Assembly (NCBI GenBank): GCA_900553415.1
Contig: USDH01000095.1
Location: 1 to 6,124, forward strand
Origin: an uncultured Collinsella sp.
GTDB taxonomy: Bacteria; Actinomycetota; Coriobacteriia; Coriobacteriales; Coriobacteriaceae
Direction of reading: 5' to 3'
Length of the DNA stretch: 6,124 nucleotides
This document shows positions 1-4,849 of the stretch, one piece after another (the stretch's first letter is position 1; each line of letters opens with the position of its first letter). A program made the position numbers and the translations under genes. The notes beneath the pieces were generated by a model. It was not told the origin of the DNA. It did no database searches and was given only the letters and a program-made list of their open reading frames with translations.

Positions 1-169
1 ACACGCAATCAGCCTCCCCCACCTTGCGGGCAAAAGCCTCGATATCTTGCTTGCAAGCAGCAGGCTCGCAATCGCTCAAATCGTATGACGTGCCGCCGTT
101 TCGATAGACGGCCCGATGGGAAAACGATCGGTTGACAAGCCCGATGCCGAGCTTCTCGTACAGGGTCAT
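1..169 (-). CDS. Sir2-family (class M-like) protein, N-terminal part only
   Basis: This is a partial gene: 56 codons from an ATG at 169 run off the left edge of the window. The start is supported by an AGGGAG ribosome binding site on the minus strand just upstream. The peptide begins MTLYEKLGIG, contains NRSFS, and ends EADCV. It matches the first 56 residues of the sirtuin at 2230-3237 at 33 of 56 positions without gaps. In that paralogue EADCV leads straight into the nucleotide-binding Gly-rich loop, so this fragment is the N-terminal extension and first beta strand of a sirtuin; the catalytic part is outside the window. The gene diverges from a broken tetR across a 143-base spacer, exactly as its paralogue diverges from an intact-length tetR. 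The Sir2 assignment rests on this homology only, because no catalytic motif is visible here. Confidence 0.8.
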   Translation of the reverse strand, partial: MTLYEKLGIGLVNRSFSHRAVYRNGGTSYDLSDCEPAACKQDIEAFARKVGEADCV

Positions 170-312
170 CCGTGCTCCCTTTCAGCTATAAAAAACAGGT
201 GTCTATAAACAGTATCCTTGTTGATTTTCGCAGGGGCAATGAACAAACGCGTGCATCTGTCGATAAACGAACAGCTGCTGGACATTGTCAAACGACTCAG
301 ATTGGAGAGGCG
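170..312. promoter_or_regulatory. Divergent intergenic region, left copy
   Basis: These 143 bases separate the partial sirtuin (minus) from the broken tetR (plus). They align along their length with the right copy at 3238-3380, which is also exactly 143 bases, with only two compensating single-base shifts near the ends. Strong conservation of a non-coding spacer between diverged flanking genes suggests conserved promoter and operator function. I could not assign convincing -35/-10 pairs; an A/T-rich stretch at about 187-196 is the most promoter-like segment for the minus-strand gene. Confidence 0.6.
200..268 (+). repeat. Three TGTYGATAAA-like direct repeats, left copy
   Basis: TGTCTATAAAC starts at 200, TGTTGATTTTC at 219 and TGTCGATAAAC at 258. 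The 19- and 39-base spacings are the same as in the right copy (3269, 3288, 3327). They may be binding sites for the TetR regulator or another protein. The repeats are direct, whereas TetR-family operators are usually palindromic, so the partner is uncertain. Confidence 0.4.
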
Positions 313-663
313 ATGGGAGAAACCAAGATCGACCGCCGGCGGCGCTACACCCTCTCGGTCATACAGGAGGCGTTCTTCGCGCTGCTGGCCGAGGTCGGCT
401 TCGCGAAGATGACGGTGGCGGACATCTGCCGCCGCGCCGAGATCAACCGGGGAACGTTCTATCTGCATTACGAGGATAAGTACGCGCTGCTCGATGCGCT
501 TATCGACGAGGCCCCGAGTTCGCCCATGCCCAGGAGCTGCTCAACGCCTATTCCGAAGGAGGCTTACTGGCGGTATCCGCTCTTCGCGATTCCGATAACC
601 CATCGTGACCTGCGATTCAGGAATACCAGCCTCCGAGCCCTCTCGTTCGGAGGCTGCGGCTAA
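313..663 (+). pseudogene. TetR/AcrR-family regulator, broken by internal deletion
   Basis: The start is the ATG at 313, with GGAGAGG ending 3 bases upstream. Residues 1-67 are a normal TetR N-terminal DNA-binding domain, including the helix-turn-helix (MTVADICRRAEINRGTFYLH, residues 33-52). After DALIDEA the protein leaves the family. Against the right copy at 3381-3920, about 265 bases are missing at a CC microhomology (gaggcc joined to ccgagttcgcc), which is not a multiple of three. The sequence after the junction still encodes the TetR C-terminal end (EFAHAQELLNAYSEGG) in another frame and would stop at TGA 606-608. The actual reading frame continues with an unrelated tail to TAA 661-663, giving 116 aa. 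The sensing and dimerisation domain is lost. A short DNA-binding peptide could still be made, but a functional dimeric repressor is unlikely. The gene diverges from the left sirtuin. Confidence 0.85.
627..656. terminator. 10-bp hairpin between convergent genes
   Basis: CAGCCTCCGA (627-636) is perfectly complementary to TCGGAGGCTG (647-656) across a 10-base loop. It lies between the ancestral tetR stop (608) and the stop of the sirtuin at 692, where a two-way terminator would sit. Neither strand has a U-run after the stem, so intrinsic termination is doubtful. The frameshifted tetR reading frame now runs through it. Confidence 0.4.
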
Positions 664-691
664 AACCTCATTGCGCGTCTACCGCTCCGCG

Positions 692-1540
692 TTACTCGCC
701 GCCTGCCCGCGCCGCAGCGAGCAGTGCGCTCAAATCGGCCCGAATCGCCTCCGCCTTGCTCCCGAGCTGCAGCGGGACCGAGCCGCTCGAGATGTTCACG
801 CTCAGCAGGTGCGCATTCGGCAGCTTTGCGGCCATGCTCCAGAACGGGAGCGTGATGATGCCGGGGGTCATCTCGCCCACGCCGAGCTCCAGCAACAGCA
901 CGCGGCGATCGCTGCGCTCGCGCACGAAGCGCTCGTATCGTCCGAGGCTCTCGCGCCAGGCCGCACCCTGCAGAAACGTGTCGTCGCGCACCCACGGTAC
1001 AAGCTGCCAGCCGCAGTGCGGGCATCGGGGGACATCCTCGCTGCGGATCTCGAACCCCGCCATGCCCGCGAGCATGCGCTCGACGTAGGGGCTCGCGTCG
1101 AAGAGCTCGTCACAGCATGGCTGCTTGCACTGAAGGTGCGCGAAGCTTCCCTGATAGTTGCAGATTCTCTCGGCGGGAAACGTCTTCTCGACCTGGGTGT
1201 CCACATTGTTGCTCAGGATGAAGTAGTCCTTATGGCCGATGAGGGACCGCAGGTCGAGATAGGGCTGTGAGGCAGGTTCGCGCAGCATGAAATCGATGTA
1301 TCGCGCGTAGTAGGCCCATTGCTGCTCGAGGCTGGGGTAGAGGTGGTAGAAGCCGTCGAAAAGGCTCTTGAAGCCAAGGGCTTGCTGCCAGTCCGTCATT
1401 CCGGCGCGCGCCATGCCTGCGCGGTTGTAATGGTTGAACCCGGCGGCGCTCGACATGCCCGAGCCGATGCCGACGATGATGGCGTCGGCATCGTCAATAA
1501 GGCTTCGAAGCCTATACGCTTCCCTCTCTAGAGACGGCAT
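692..1540 (-). CDS. Sir2-family protein, class M-like (sirB-like), 282 aa
   Basis: This sirtuin-fold protein probably uses NAD+ to modify a protein or to transfer ADP-ribose. The Rossmann nucleotide loop is GIGSGMSSAAG (residues 24-34). SNNVD (110-114) corresponds to the TQNID motif. YQGSF (129-133) places Gln130 where deacetylases have the catalytic His. Zinc ligands are Cys138 and Cys142 or Cys143, then Cys173 and Cys176 (RCPHCG). ELGVGEMTP (218-226) and SVN (247-249) complete the core. The mid-section resembles Clostridia/Firmicutes Sir2 proteins related to SirTM, in which the His is likewise not conserved and ADP-ribosyl transfer to a lipoylated carrier protein has been reported. Lysine deacetylation therefore seems less likely. 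The ATG at 1540 has GAGGAG 8 bases upstream, inside the preceding gene; the two overlap by 13 bases, so translation is probably coupled. It is last of the three-gene operon. No macrodomain or lipoate gene, the usual SirTM partners, is in view. Confidence 0.85.
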   Translation of the reverse strand: MPSLEREAYRLRSLIDDADAIIVGIGSGMSSAAGFNHYNRAGMARAGMTDWQQALGFKSLFDGFYHLYPSLEQQWAYYARYIDFMLREPASQPYLDLRSLIGHKDYFILSNNVDTQVEKTFPAERICNYQGSFAHLQCKQPCCDELFDASPYVERMLAGMAGFEIRSEDVPRCPHCGWQLVPWVRDDTFLQGAAWRESLGRYERFVRERSDRRVLLLELGVGEMTPGIITLPFWSMAAKLPNAHLLSVNISSGSVPLQLGSKAEAIRADLSALLAAARAGGE

Positions 1541-2226
1541 TGGGCAATCTCCTCGAAAGCCGGGGCCATATCGCCGTCAACGAGAATCGTCTCGCACGAT
1601 GCATCGGGCGCCATAGCCTGGCTGTAGTTGAACACGATGTAGGTGGCGTGCTCGCAGACGTTCGCGATCTGGGCGAGCATGTGCTTTATGATGCCGTTGC
1701 GCAGCCCCACGCCAAGTTCGAGGATGGCGACCCTGCCGTTGCGATGGGTGCGCACGAGGCACTCGAGCTCCTCGAGCTGGGCTGTGGCGAGGGCGTCTGG
1801 ATGGGCGAGACGCCGCTCGTCGATCGACGTGCGTATGCCCCCCTCCGTCTCGAGCACGCGGTTCTCGTCGAACCCGGCGCGCGCGAAGTGCCCGTCGATG
1901 TTGCATGTGACCACGAAGGTGTCGGCGTGCTCCGTAAGACGCCGCAGCCCGTTCATGAGCGAGCCGGGCTCATATTCGAGATACTCCTTTTGATGGAACC
2001 GCTCGGCCCATCGGCGTCGCACGCTGGCATCCGGGGAAGCGAGCCCCTGCAGTATGCAGCCGATGCCGTCTGCCTGGGCGAGGTCCCCGTACGCCTCTTG
2101 GAAATGAGCATCGGTGCAGAAAAGGTTGAGCCCCTCCGCCATGTCGAGTCCGTTGCTAGCGCCGATGATGACAAGATCCGCTTCGGCTAGCGCCCTGCCT
2201 ATGCGAACTGCTTTCGCCGTCTCCAT
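1528..2226 (-). CDS. Sir2-like protein lacking the zinc ribbon (sirC-like), 232 aa
   Basis: This is a degenerate sirtuin-fold protein. The NAD-binding loop is IIGASNGLDMAEG (20-32). VTCNIDGHFARAG (106-118) is close to the classical TQNIDGLHxRAG. ELGVGLRNG (170-178) and FNYSQA (199-204) match the C-terminal Rossmann motifs of its neighbours. Between the LETEGG segment (126-130) and ELGVG there are about 40 residues, against about 87-89 in both flanking sirtuins. No Cys pairs are present, so the zinc-binding module is missing. Glu128 falls where the catalytic His or Gln would be. The gap has no frameshift and the flanking motifs are intact, so this looks like a shortened lineage rather than a fresh pseudogene. 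It could be an inactive partner subunit, an NADase or a divergent transferase; the sequence does not decide. The ATG at 2226 follows the sirA-like stop by 3 bases, with GGAAGG (2233-2238) as ribosome binding site. Its own end overlaps sirB-like by 13 bases. Confidence 0.75.
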   Translation of the reverse strand: METAKAVRIGRALAEADLVIIGASNGLDMAEGLNLFCTDAHFQEAYGDLAQADGIGCILQGLASPDASVRRRWAERFHQKEYLEYEPGSLMNGLRRLTEHADTFVVTCNIDGHFARAGFDENRVLETEGGIRTSIDERRLAHPDALATAQLEELECLVRTHRNGRVAILELGVGLRNGIIKHMLAQIANVCEHATYIVFNYSQAMAPDASCETILVDGDMAPAFEEIAQCRL

Positions 2227-2229
2227 GCG

Positions 2230-3237
2230 CTACCTTCCCAGCGTCTTGCGCACGTCGGCGAGCACGTCGGCGATGTCGGCACGCATCGCCATGCCCCGGT
2301 CCTCGATCGCGCGGGGGAGAAACTGCGTCTTGTTGTTTACGGCGATGTAGCTGGCCTGCGGTAACTGCGCCGTGAGGGCCCAGAACGGCTCCTGGATAAA
2401 CGCGGGTGTCATGCGGCCCACACCCAGCTCGAGGAAAAGGATCTTCTTCCGCGCGTGCGCGTCGATCCAGTCGGATACCTTGCGGTACTGCTCCTCGTAG
2501 AGCTCGCCCTGCAGGAAGTTGCCGTAGCCGCGAACCCAAGGGAACGCCTCTGCCCCGCAGTGCGGGCAGTGCGGCACGAGCTCTGCCGGAACCTCAAGGC
2601 CGTCTCCCATGGCCTCTACCATGCGGGAGACCGGCTCGACCGCGTCCCACACCTCGTCGGTGCAACAGTGGGAGCACTGGAAGAAGCGGTGGTCGCCTTG
2701 GATCTCTGCCACTTTCTCCCAGGGATAGAGCTTCACAAACTGCGTGTCCTGGTTGGTGGTGAGCACGAAAAAGTCCTTCTCGGCAAGAATGGCGTCGAGG
2801 TCCTTGTAGGGCTGGCGCAGTGGGGCGTTGAGTGTGGTGTCGAGGAAGGTGGCAAGATAACCCCAGCGTGCCTCGGCGGTGGGCCAGCGGTCGGTCGACC
2901 CCTCAAACGCGCCCCTGAAACCGTAACGTAGGCCCGTGACCATGATGCCGTTCAGGCCAAAGAAGTAAGCAGCACTGTCAATGGTCTTCCAGCCGGTGAC
3001 AGGCGCGTTGTCCTCGTAGTAGAAGTCGCCGCCGCCCGCCGCGGAGAGCCCGGAGGCCCCGCCCACCAGCACGCAATCGGCTTCCTCGATCATGCGGGCG
3101 AAATCCTTGATTTGCCGGTCGTAGGGCTCGGGCTCGCGGTCACTCAGCTCATAGGGCGTGCCGCCGCTGCGGTAGGCGGCCTGAAGGGAAAACGATCGGT
3201 TGGTGAGCTCGACAACGAGCTGCTCGTATAGAGTCAC
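2230..3237 (-). CDS. Sir2-family protein, class M-like, with N-terminal extension (sirA-like), 335 aa
   Basis: First gene of the three-sirtuin operon. Residues 1-54 form an extension (MTLYEQLVVE..., with NRSFS and GGTPYEL) that is absent from the two downstream paralogues but shared with the partial gene at 1-169. The NAD loop follows (GGASGLSAAGG, 59-69), then TTNQDTQF (160-167, TQNID position). EIQGD (178-182) has Gln180 at the catalytic-His position. Zinc ligands are Cys188 and Cys191 (QCSHCC), and Cys224 and Cys227 (HCPHCG). ELGVGRMTP (270-278) and AVNN (299-302) complete the core. A class M-like ADP-ribosyltransferase or NAD-consuming enzyme is the best guess; the substrate is unknown. 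The frame is open up to ATG 3288. I chose GTG 3237 because AGAAGG lies 6 bases upstream, because the left copy begins with the same MTLYE, and because the longer frame is not conserved there. It diverges from the tetR at 3381 and is probably controlled from the shared spacer. Confidence 0.87.
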   Translation of the reverse strand: MTLYEQLVVELTNRSFSLQAAYRSGGTPYELSDREPEPYDRQIKDFARMIEEADCVLVGGASGLSAAGGGDFYYEDNAPVTGWKTIDSAAYFFGLNGIMVTGLRYGFRGAFEGSTDRWPTAEARWGYLATFLDTTLNAPLRQPYKDLDAILAEKDFFVLTTNQDTQFVKLYPWEKVAEIQGDHRFFQCSHCCTDEVWDAVEPVSRMVEAMGDGLEVPAELVPHCPHCGAEAFPWVRGYGNFLQGELYEEQYRKVSDWIDAHARKKILFLELGVGRMTPAFIQEPFWALTAQLPQASYIAVNNKTQFLPRAIEDRGMAMRADIADVLADVRKTLGR

Positions 3238-3243
3238 TGGATG

Positions 3244-3249
3244 CCTTCT
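3244..3249 (-). promoter_or_regulatory. Ribosome binding site fixing the sirA-like GTG start
   Basis: On the minus strand AGAAGG is followed by a 6-base gap and then GTG at 3237. The left copy has AGGGAG in the equivalent place before its ATG at 169. This supports the shorter start over the in-frame ATG at 3288. Confidence 0.7.
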
Positions 3250-3268
3250 TTCAGCTATTATGAACAGG

Positions 3269-3337
3269 TGTTGATAAAAAGTATCCATGTTGATTTATGT
3301 GAGAGCAATGAACAGCTTCGGCCTGCTGTCGATAAAC
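3269..3337 (+). repeat. Three TGTYGATAAA-like direct repeats, right copy
   Basis: TGTTGATAAAA starts at 3269, TGTTGATTTAT at 3288 and TGTCGATAAAC at 3327. The spacings of 19 and 39 bases match the left copy. They are candidate regulator sites in the shared promoter region. Confidence 0.4.
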
Positions 3338-3380
3338 GAGCGTTTGCCGGGCATTGTCGAGCGTTGCAATTGGAGGGGTA

Positions 3381-3920
3381 GTGGAAACGGGGAAGATAGA
3401 CCGTCGCCGACGCTATACGCTCTCGGTCATACGGGAAGCGTTCTTTTCGCTGCTGGCCGAGGTCGGTTTCGCGAAGATGACGGTGGCGGATATCAACCGT
3501 GGCACGTTCTATCTGCACTACGAGGACAAGTTCGCGCTGCTCGACGCACTTATCGACGAGGCCCTGGCGGCGGCGCCGCCGATCGAGGGGGCGGAGGCGG
3601 GCGCCCTCTGCCAACGCCCGCCGGCAAACGATGACTATTATCTGCTCTACTCGGATGACGACGCGTACGCCCGCGTGGCACAGCGCGTTATCGAGCGCGG
3701 CGCCGAGCAGATGGTTCCCTCAATCATGGAGAAGACCGGGCTTTCGCGCCAGGACGCCTATCTGCTCTTCGTCCACAACGTCCAGGGAAATCTCGCGGTC
3801 AACCGCCTGCTCGGTTGGAAGCGGGGACCCGAGTTCGCCCACGCCCAGGAGTTGCTCAGTGCCTATTCCGAAGGGGGCATGCGGGCGGTATCGGCCCCTT
3901 GCAGATTAATCGCGAATTAG
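3381..3920 (+). CDS. TetR/AcrR-family regulator with damaged helix-turn-helix, 179 aa
   Basis: Probable former repressor of the divergent sirtuin operon. The GTG start at 3381 has GGAGGGG (3372-3378) just upstream and aligns with the ATG of the left copy. Residues 7-38 and 39-62 match TetR N-terminal helices, and residues 85-172 form the all-helical sensing and dimer domain (YLLYSDDDAYARVAQRV, then FVHNVQGNLAVNRLL). The DNA-binding motif is odd: VADI is followed directly by NRGTFYLHYED (39-49), whereas the left copy and the family have VADICRRAEINRGTFY. Eighteen bases (six codons) are missing between two ATC triplets, so the frame is kept. The loss falls at the end of helix 2 and the turn, and should impair or change operator recognition. 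The overall length is otherwise normal. Its stop overlaps the convergent cupin stop (3917-3920). It may still bind ligand and dimerise without repressing. Confidence 0.8.
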   Translation: METGKIDRRRRYTLSVIREAFFSLLAEVGFAKMTVADINRGTFYLHYEDKFALLDALIDEALAAAPPIEGAEAGALCQRPPANDDYYLLYSDDDAYARVAQRVIERGAEQMVPSIMEKTGLSRQDAYLLFVHNVQGNLAVNRLLGWKRGPEFAHAQELLSAYSEGGMRAVSAPCRLIAN

Positions 3921-4270
3921 AACATGATGGCGTCGTCGGCCGTGAAGGCATCGAGGGATCCCTGCTTGACCTGAATGCAGACGTATGTGATCCCCGAGTC
4001 GGACGCGGCGCGGAACTGACGATGCGCAGCGGGGGAAATGCGCAGCCAGTCGCCGGCCGCAAGCTCGATATCCTCACCGTCGATCGTGACCGAGCCTGCG
4101 CCCTCGAGCACGCCATAGATCTCCTCGTTTTCCTTGTGTGCATGGACGAACGGAACGCCAGCGCCGGCGGGAAGACTGTTGATACTCACCTCTGCCCCGG
4201 TAAGCCCGAGCACCTCGTGCAGCTCAACGCGGCTCTCATTGTCGATGTGGGTCTTTGCATAATTAGCCAT
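3917..4270 (-). CDS. Small single-domain cupin protein, 117 aa
   Basis: The protein is a single conserved beta-barrel domain (Cupin_2 type). Motif 1 is HAHKENEEIYGVLEG (43-57), with likely metal ligands His43, His45 and Glu49 or Glu50. Motif 2 is GDWLRISPAAH (73-83), with Pro80 and ligand His83. The complete ligand set suggests a metal-binding, possibly catalytic cupin such as a small dioxygenase, isomerase or quinone-type detoxification protein; the family is too broad to name a substrate. There is no signal peptide, so it is cytoplasmic. The ATG at 4270 has AGAGAGG (4278-4284) 7 bases upstream. It diverges from an HxlR regulator across 151 bases, an arrangement that commonly means the regulator controls the divergent gene. 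Its end overlaps the convergent tetR by 4 bases, so antisense interference between the two transcripts is possible. Confidence 0.88.
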   Translation of the reverse strand: MANYAKTHIDNESRVELHEVLGLTGAEVSINSLPAGAGVPFVHAHKENEEIYGVLEGAGSVTIDGEDIELAAGDWLRISPAAHRQFRAASDSGITYVCIQVKQGSLDAFTADDAIMF

Positions 4271-4299
4271 AATGGTTCCTCTCTTGGGGTTGATTTACC

Positions 4300-4328
4300 T
4301 TGCAGGCATCTCCTGCGTGAGATATATT
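4300..4328 (+). promoter_or_regulatory. Sigma70-type promoter for the HxlR gene
   Basis: TTGCAG (4300-4305) and TATATT (4323-4328) are separated by 17 bases. Transcription would start near 4335, leaving a leader of roughly 87 bases before the regulator start at 4422. This is the best match to consensus in the cupin-HxlR spacer. Confidence 0.6.
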
Positions 4329-4349
4329 CAACGCGAAAGCGCATGCAAA
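4321..4349 (-). promoter_or_regulatory. Candidate divergent promoter for the cupin gene
   Basis: On the minus strand TTTGCA (plus 4344-4349) and TATATC (plus 4321-4326) are 17 bases apart, each matching consensus at 4 of 6 positions. The -10 overlaps the -10 of the opposing promoter, so a single bound regulator could affect both genes. Confidence 0.35.
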
Positions 4350-4380
4350 TACGAGTACGCACATATTTGTAACTGCGTGC
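4346..4380. promoter_or_regulatory. Overlapping inverted repeats, candidate HxlR operator
   Basis: CAAATA (4346-4351) pairs with TATTTG (4364-4369), and GTACGCA (4355-4361) pairs at 6 of 7 positions with TGCGTGC (4374-4380). Each pair has a 12-base spacer. They lie just downstream of the HxlR promoter, where autoregulation by a dimeric winged-helix protein would be effective. The repeats are short, so chance is possible. Confidence 0.3.
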
Positions 4381-4403
4381 CTTTTTGTGAAACCGGTATG
4401 GTC

Positions 4404-4410
4404 AAGGAGG
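4404..4410 (+). promoter_or_regulatory. Ribosome binding site deciding the HxlR start
   Basis: AAGGAGG is a near-perfect Shine-Dalgarno site 11 bases before ATG 4422 and 14 before ATG 4425. The frame is open upstream to 4272, but the upstream ATG at 4398 has no comparable site and would add residues not expected in this family. Confidence 0.6.
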
Positions 4411-4421
4411 TTGGGTCTCCC

Positions 4422-4748
4422 ATGATGGCGAAAGAGGAGCTTCCGGAGTGTCCGGTCGCAACGGCGGTAGCGCTCATTGGCGGCAAGTGGAAACTGCTCA
4501 TTATTCGTAACTTACGCGTACGCCCTTGGCGTTTCAACGAGTTGCGCCGCAACCTAGAGGGGATCTCTCAGAAGGTACTTACCGACAGCCTGCGGCAGAT
4601 GGAGGATGATGGGCTGGTCTTTCGCCATGACTATGGCGAGAATCCTCCCCGCGTTGAGTATGGCCTTACCGAGCTCGGCCGCCAGATGATGCCCATCATG
4701 GACTCGCTGGCAGACTTCGGCGCTTATTACAAGACAATTGTTTCGTAG
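4422..4748 (+). CDS. HxlR-family winged-helix transcriptional regulator, 108 aa
   Basis: A single-domain HxlR (MarR-like) DNA-binding protein. Diagnostic features in order are ECPVATAVALIGGKWKLLII (9-28), with the conserved Cys10 and GGKW; FNELRRNLEGISQKVLTDSL (38-57), covering the recognition region; and MEDDGLV (60-66), PPRVEYGLTELG (75-86) and MDSLADFG (93-100), which form the wing and dimer helix. Its length is typical. In characterised relatives such as HypR and YodB the N-terminal Cys senses quinones, aldehydes or disulfide stress; Cys10 is its equivalent here, but the inducer is inferred. The start at ATG 4422 was chosen for the AAGGAGG site upstream; ATG 4425 is also possible. The gene diverges from a cupin and is followed, 101 bases on and in the same direction, by a flavodoxin-like reductase. 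No clear terminator lies between them, so it may regulate both. Confidence 0.93.
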   Translation: MMAKEELPECPVATAVALIGGKWKLLIIRNLRVRPWRFNELRRNLEGISQKVLTDSLRQMEDDGLVFRHDYGENPPRVEYGLTELGRQMMPIMDSLADFGAYYKTIVS

Positions 4749-4849
4749 CAGGCACATCGCTTAGGGGGGGCGGAGAACCGCTACGAGGGTGCTAACGAAA
4801 ACCTGTCCCGAATCATCGTGCGCCTGCGGCATGAAGGAGGGAGATTCCT

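Larger units (their letters stand above)
3238..3380. promoter_or_regulatory. Divergent intergenic region, right copy
   Basis: This 143-base spacer lies between the sirtuin operon (minus) and tetR (plus), and is a diverged duplicate of 170-312. It should hold both promoters and any TetR operator. On the minus strand CATAAT (plus 3257-3262) is a possible -10 for the sirtuin operon but has no good -35. On the plus strand TTGATA (3270-3275), 17 bases before TTTATG, is a weak candidate for tetR. AACAGGTGTT (3263-3272 region) has inverted half-sites AACA/TGTT. Confidence 0.55.

Noticed and set aside
218..412. Short plus-strand frame sharing AMN, LSINE and IV residues with the frame at 3287-3634
   Set aside because: The likeness is explained by the duplicated spacer DNA. 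The frames lack convincing ribosome sites and run out of frame into tetR, so I treat them as shadows, although a leader peptide cannot be excluded.
605..1270. Long plus-strand frame of 221 codons
   Set aside because: It is antisense to the sirtuin at 692-1540, has low-complexity Ala/Arg-rich composition and no domain; it is a GC-bias shadow.
1540..2190. Long plus-strand frame of 216 codons
   Set aside because: It is antisense to the zinc-less sirtuin, shows no family motifs and has no ribosome site; it is a shadow.
692..3237. Known Sir2-based phage-defence systems (Thoeris ThsA, DSR, Sir2-HerA, Sir2-Argonaute)
   Set aside because: No TIR, SLOG, HerA or Argonaute partner is in view, and the zinc-ribbon motifs point to class M sirtuins. 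A defence role is possible but not supported here.
3238..3288. Longer N-terminus for sirA-like (ATG 3288)
   Set aside because: In the left copy the equivalent frame ends in a stop and the sirtuin start is in another frame. The GTG at 3237 has its own ribosome site.
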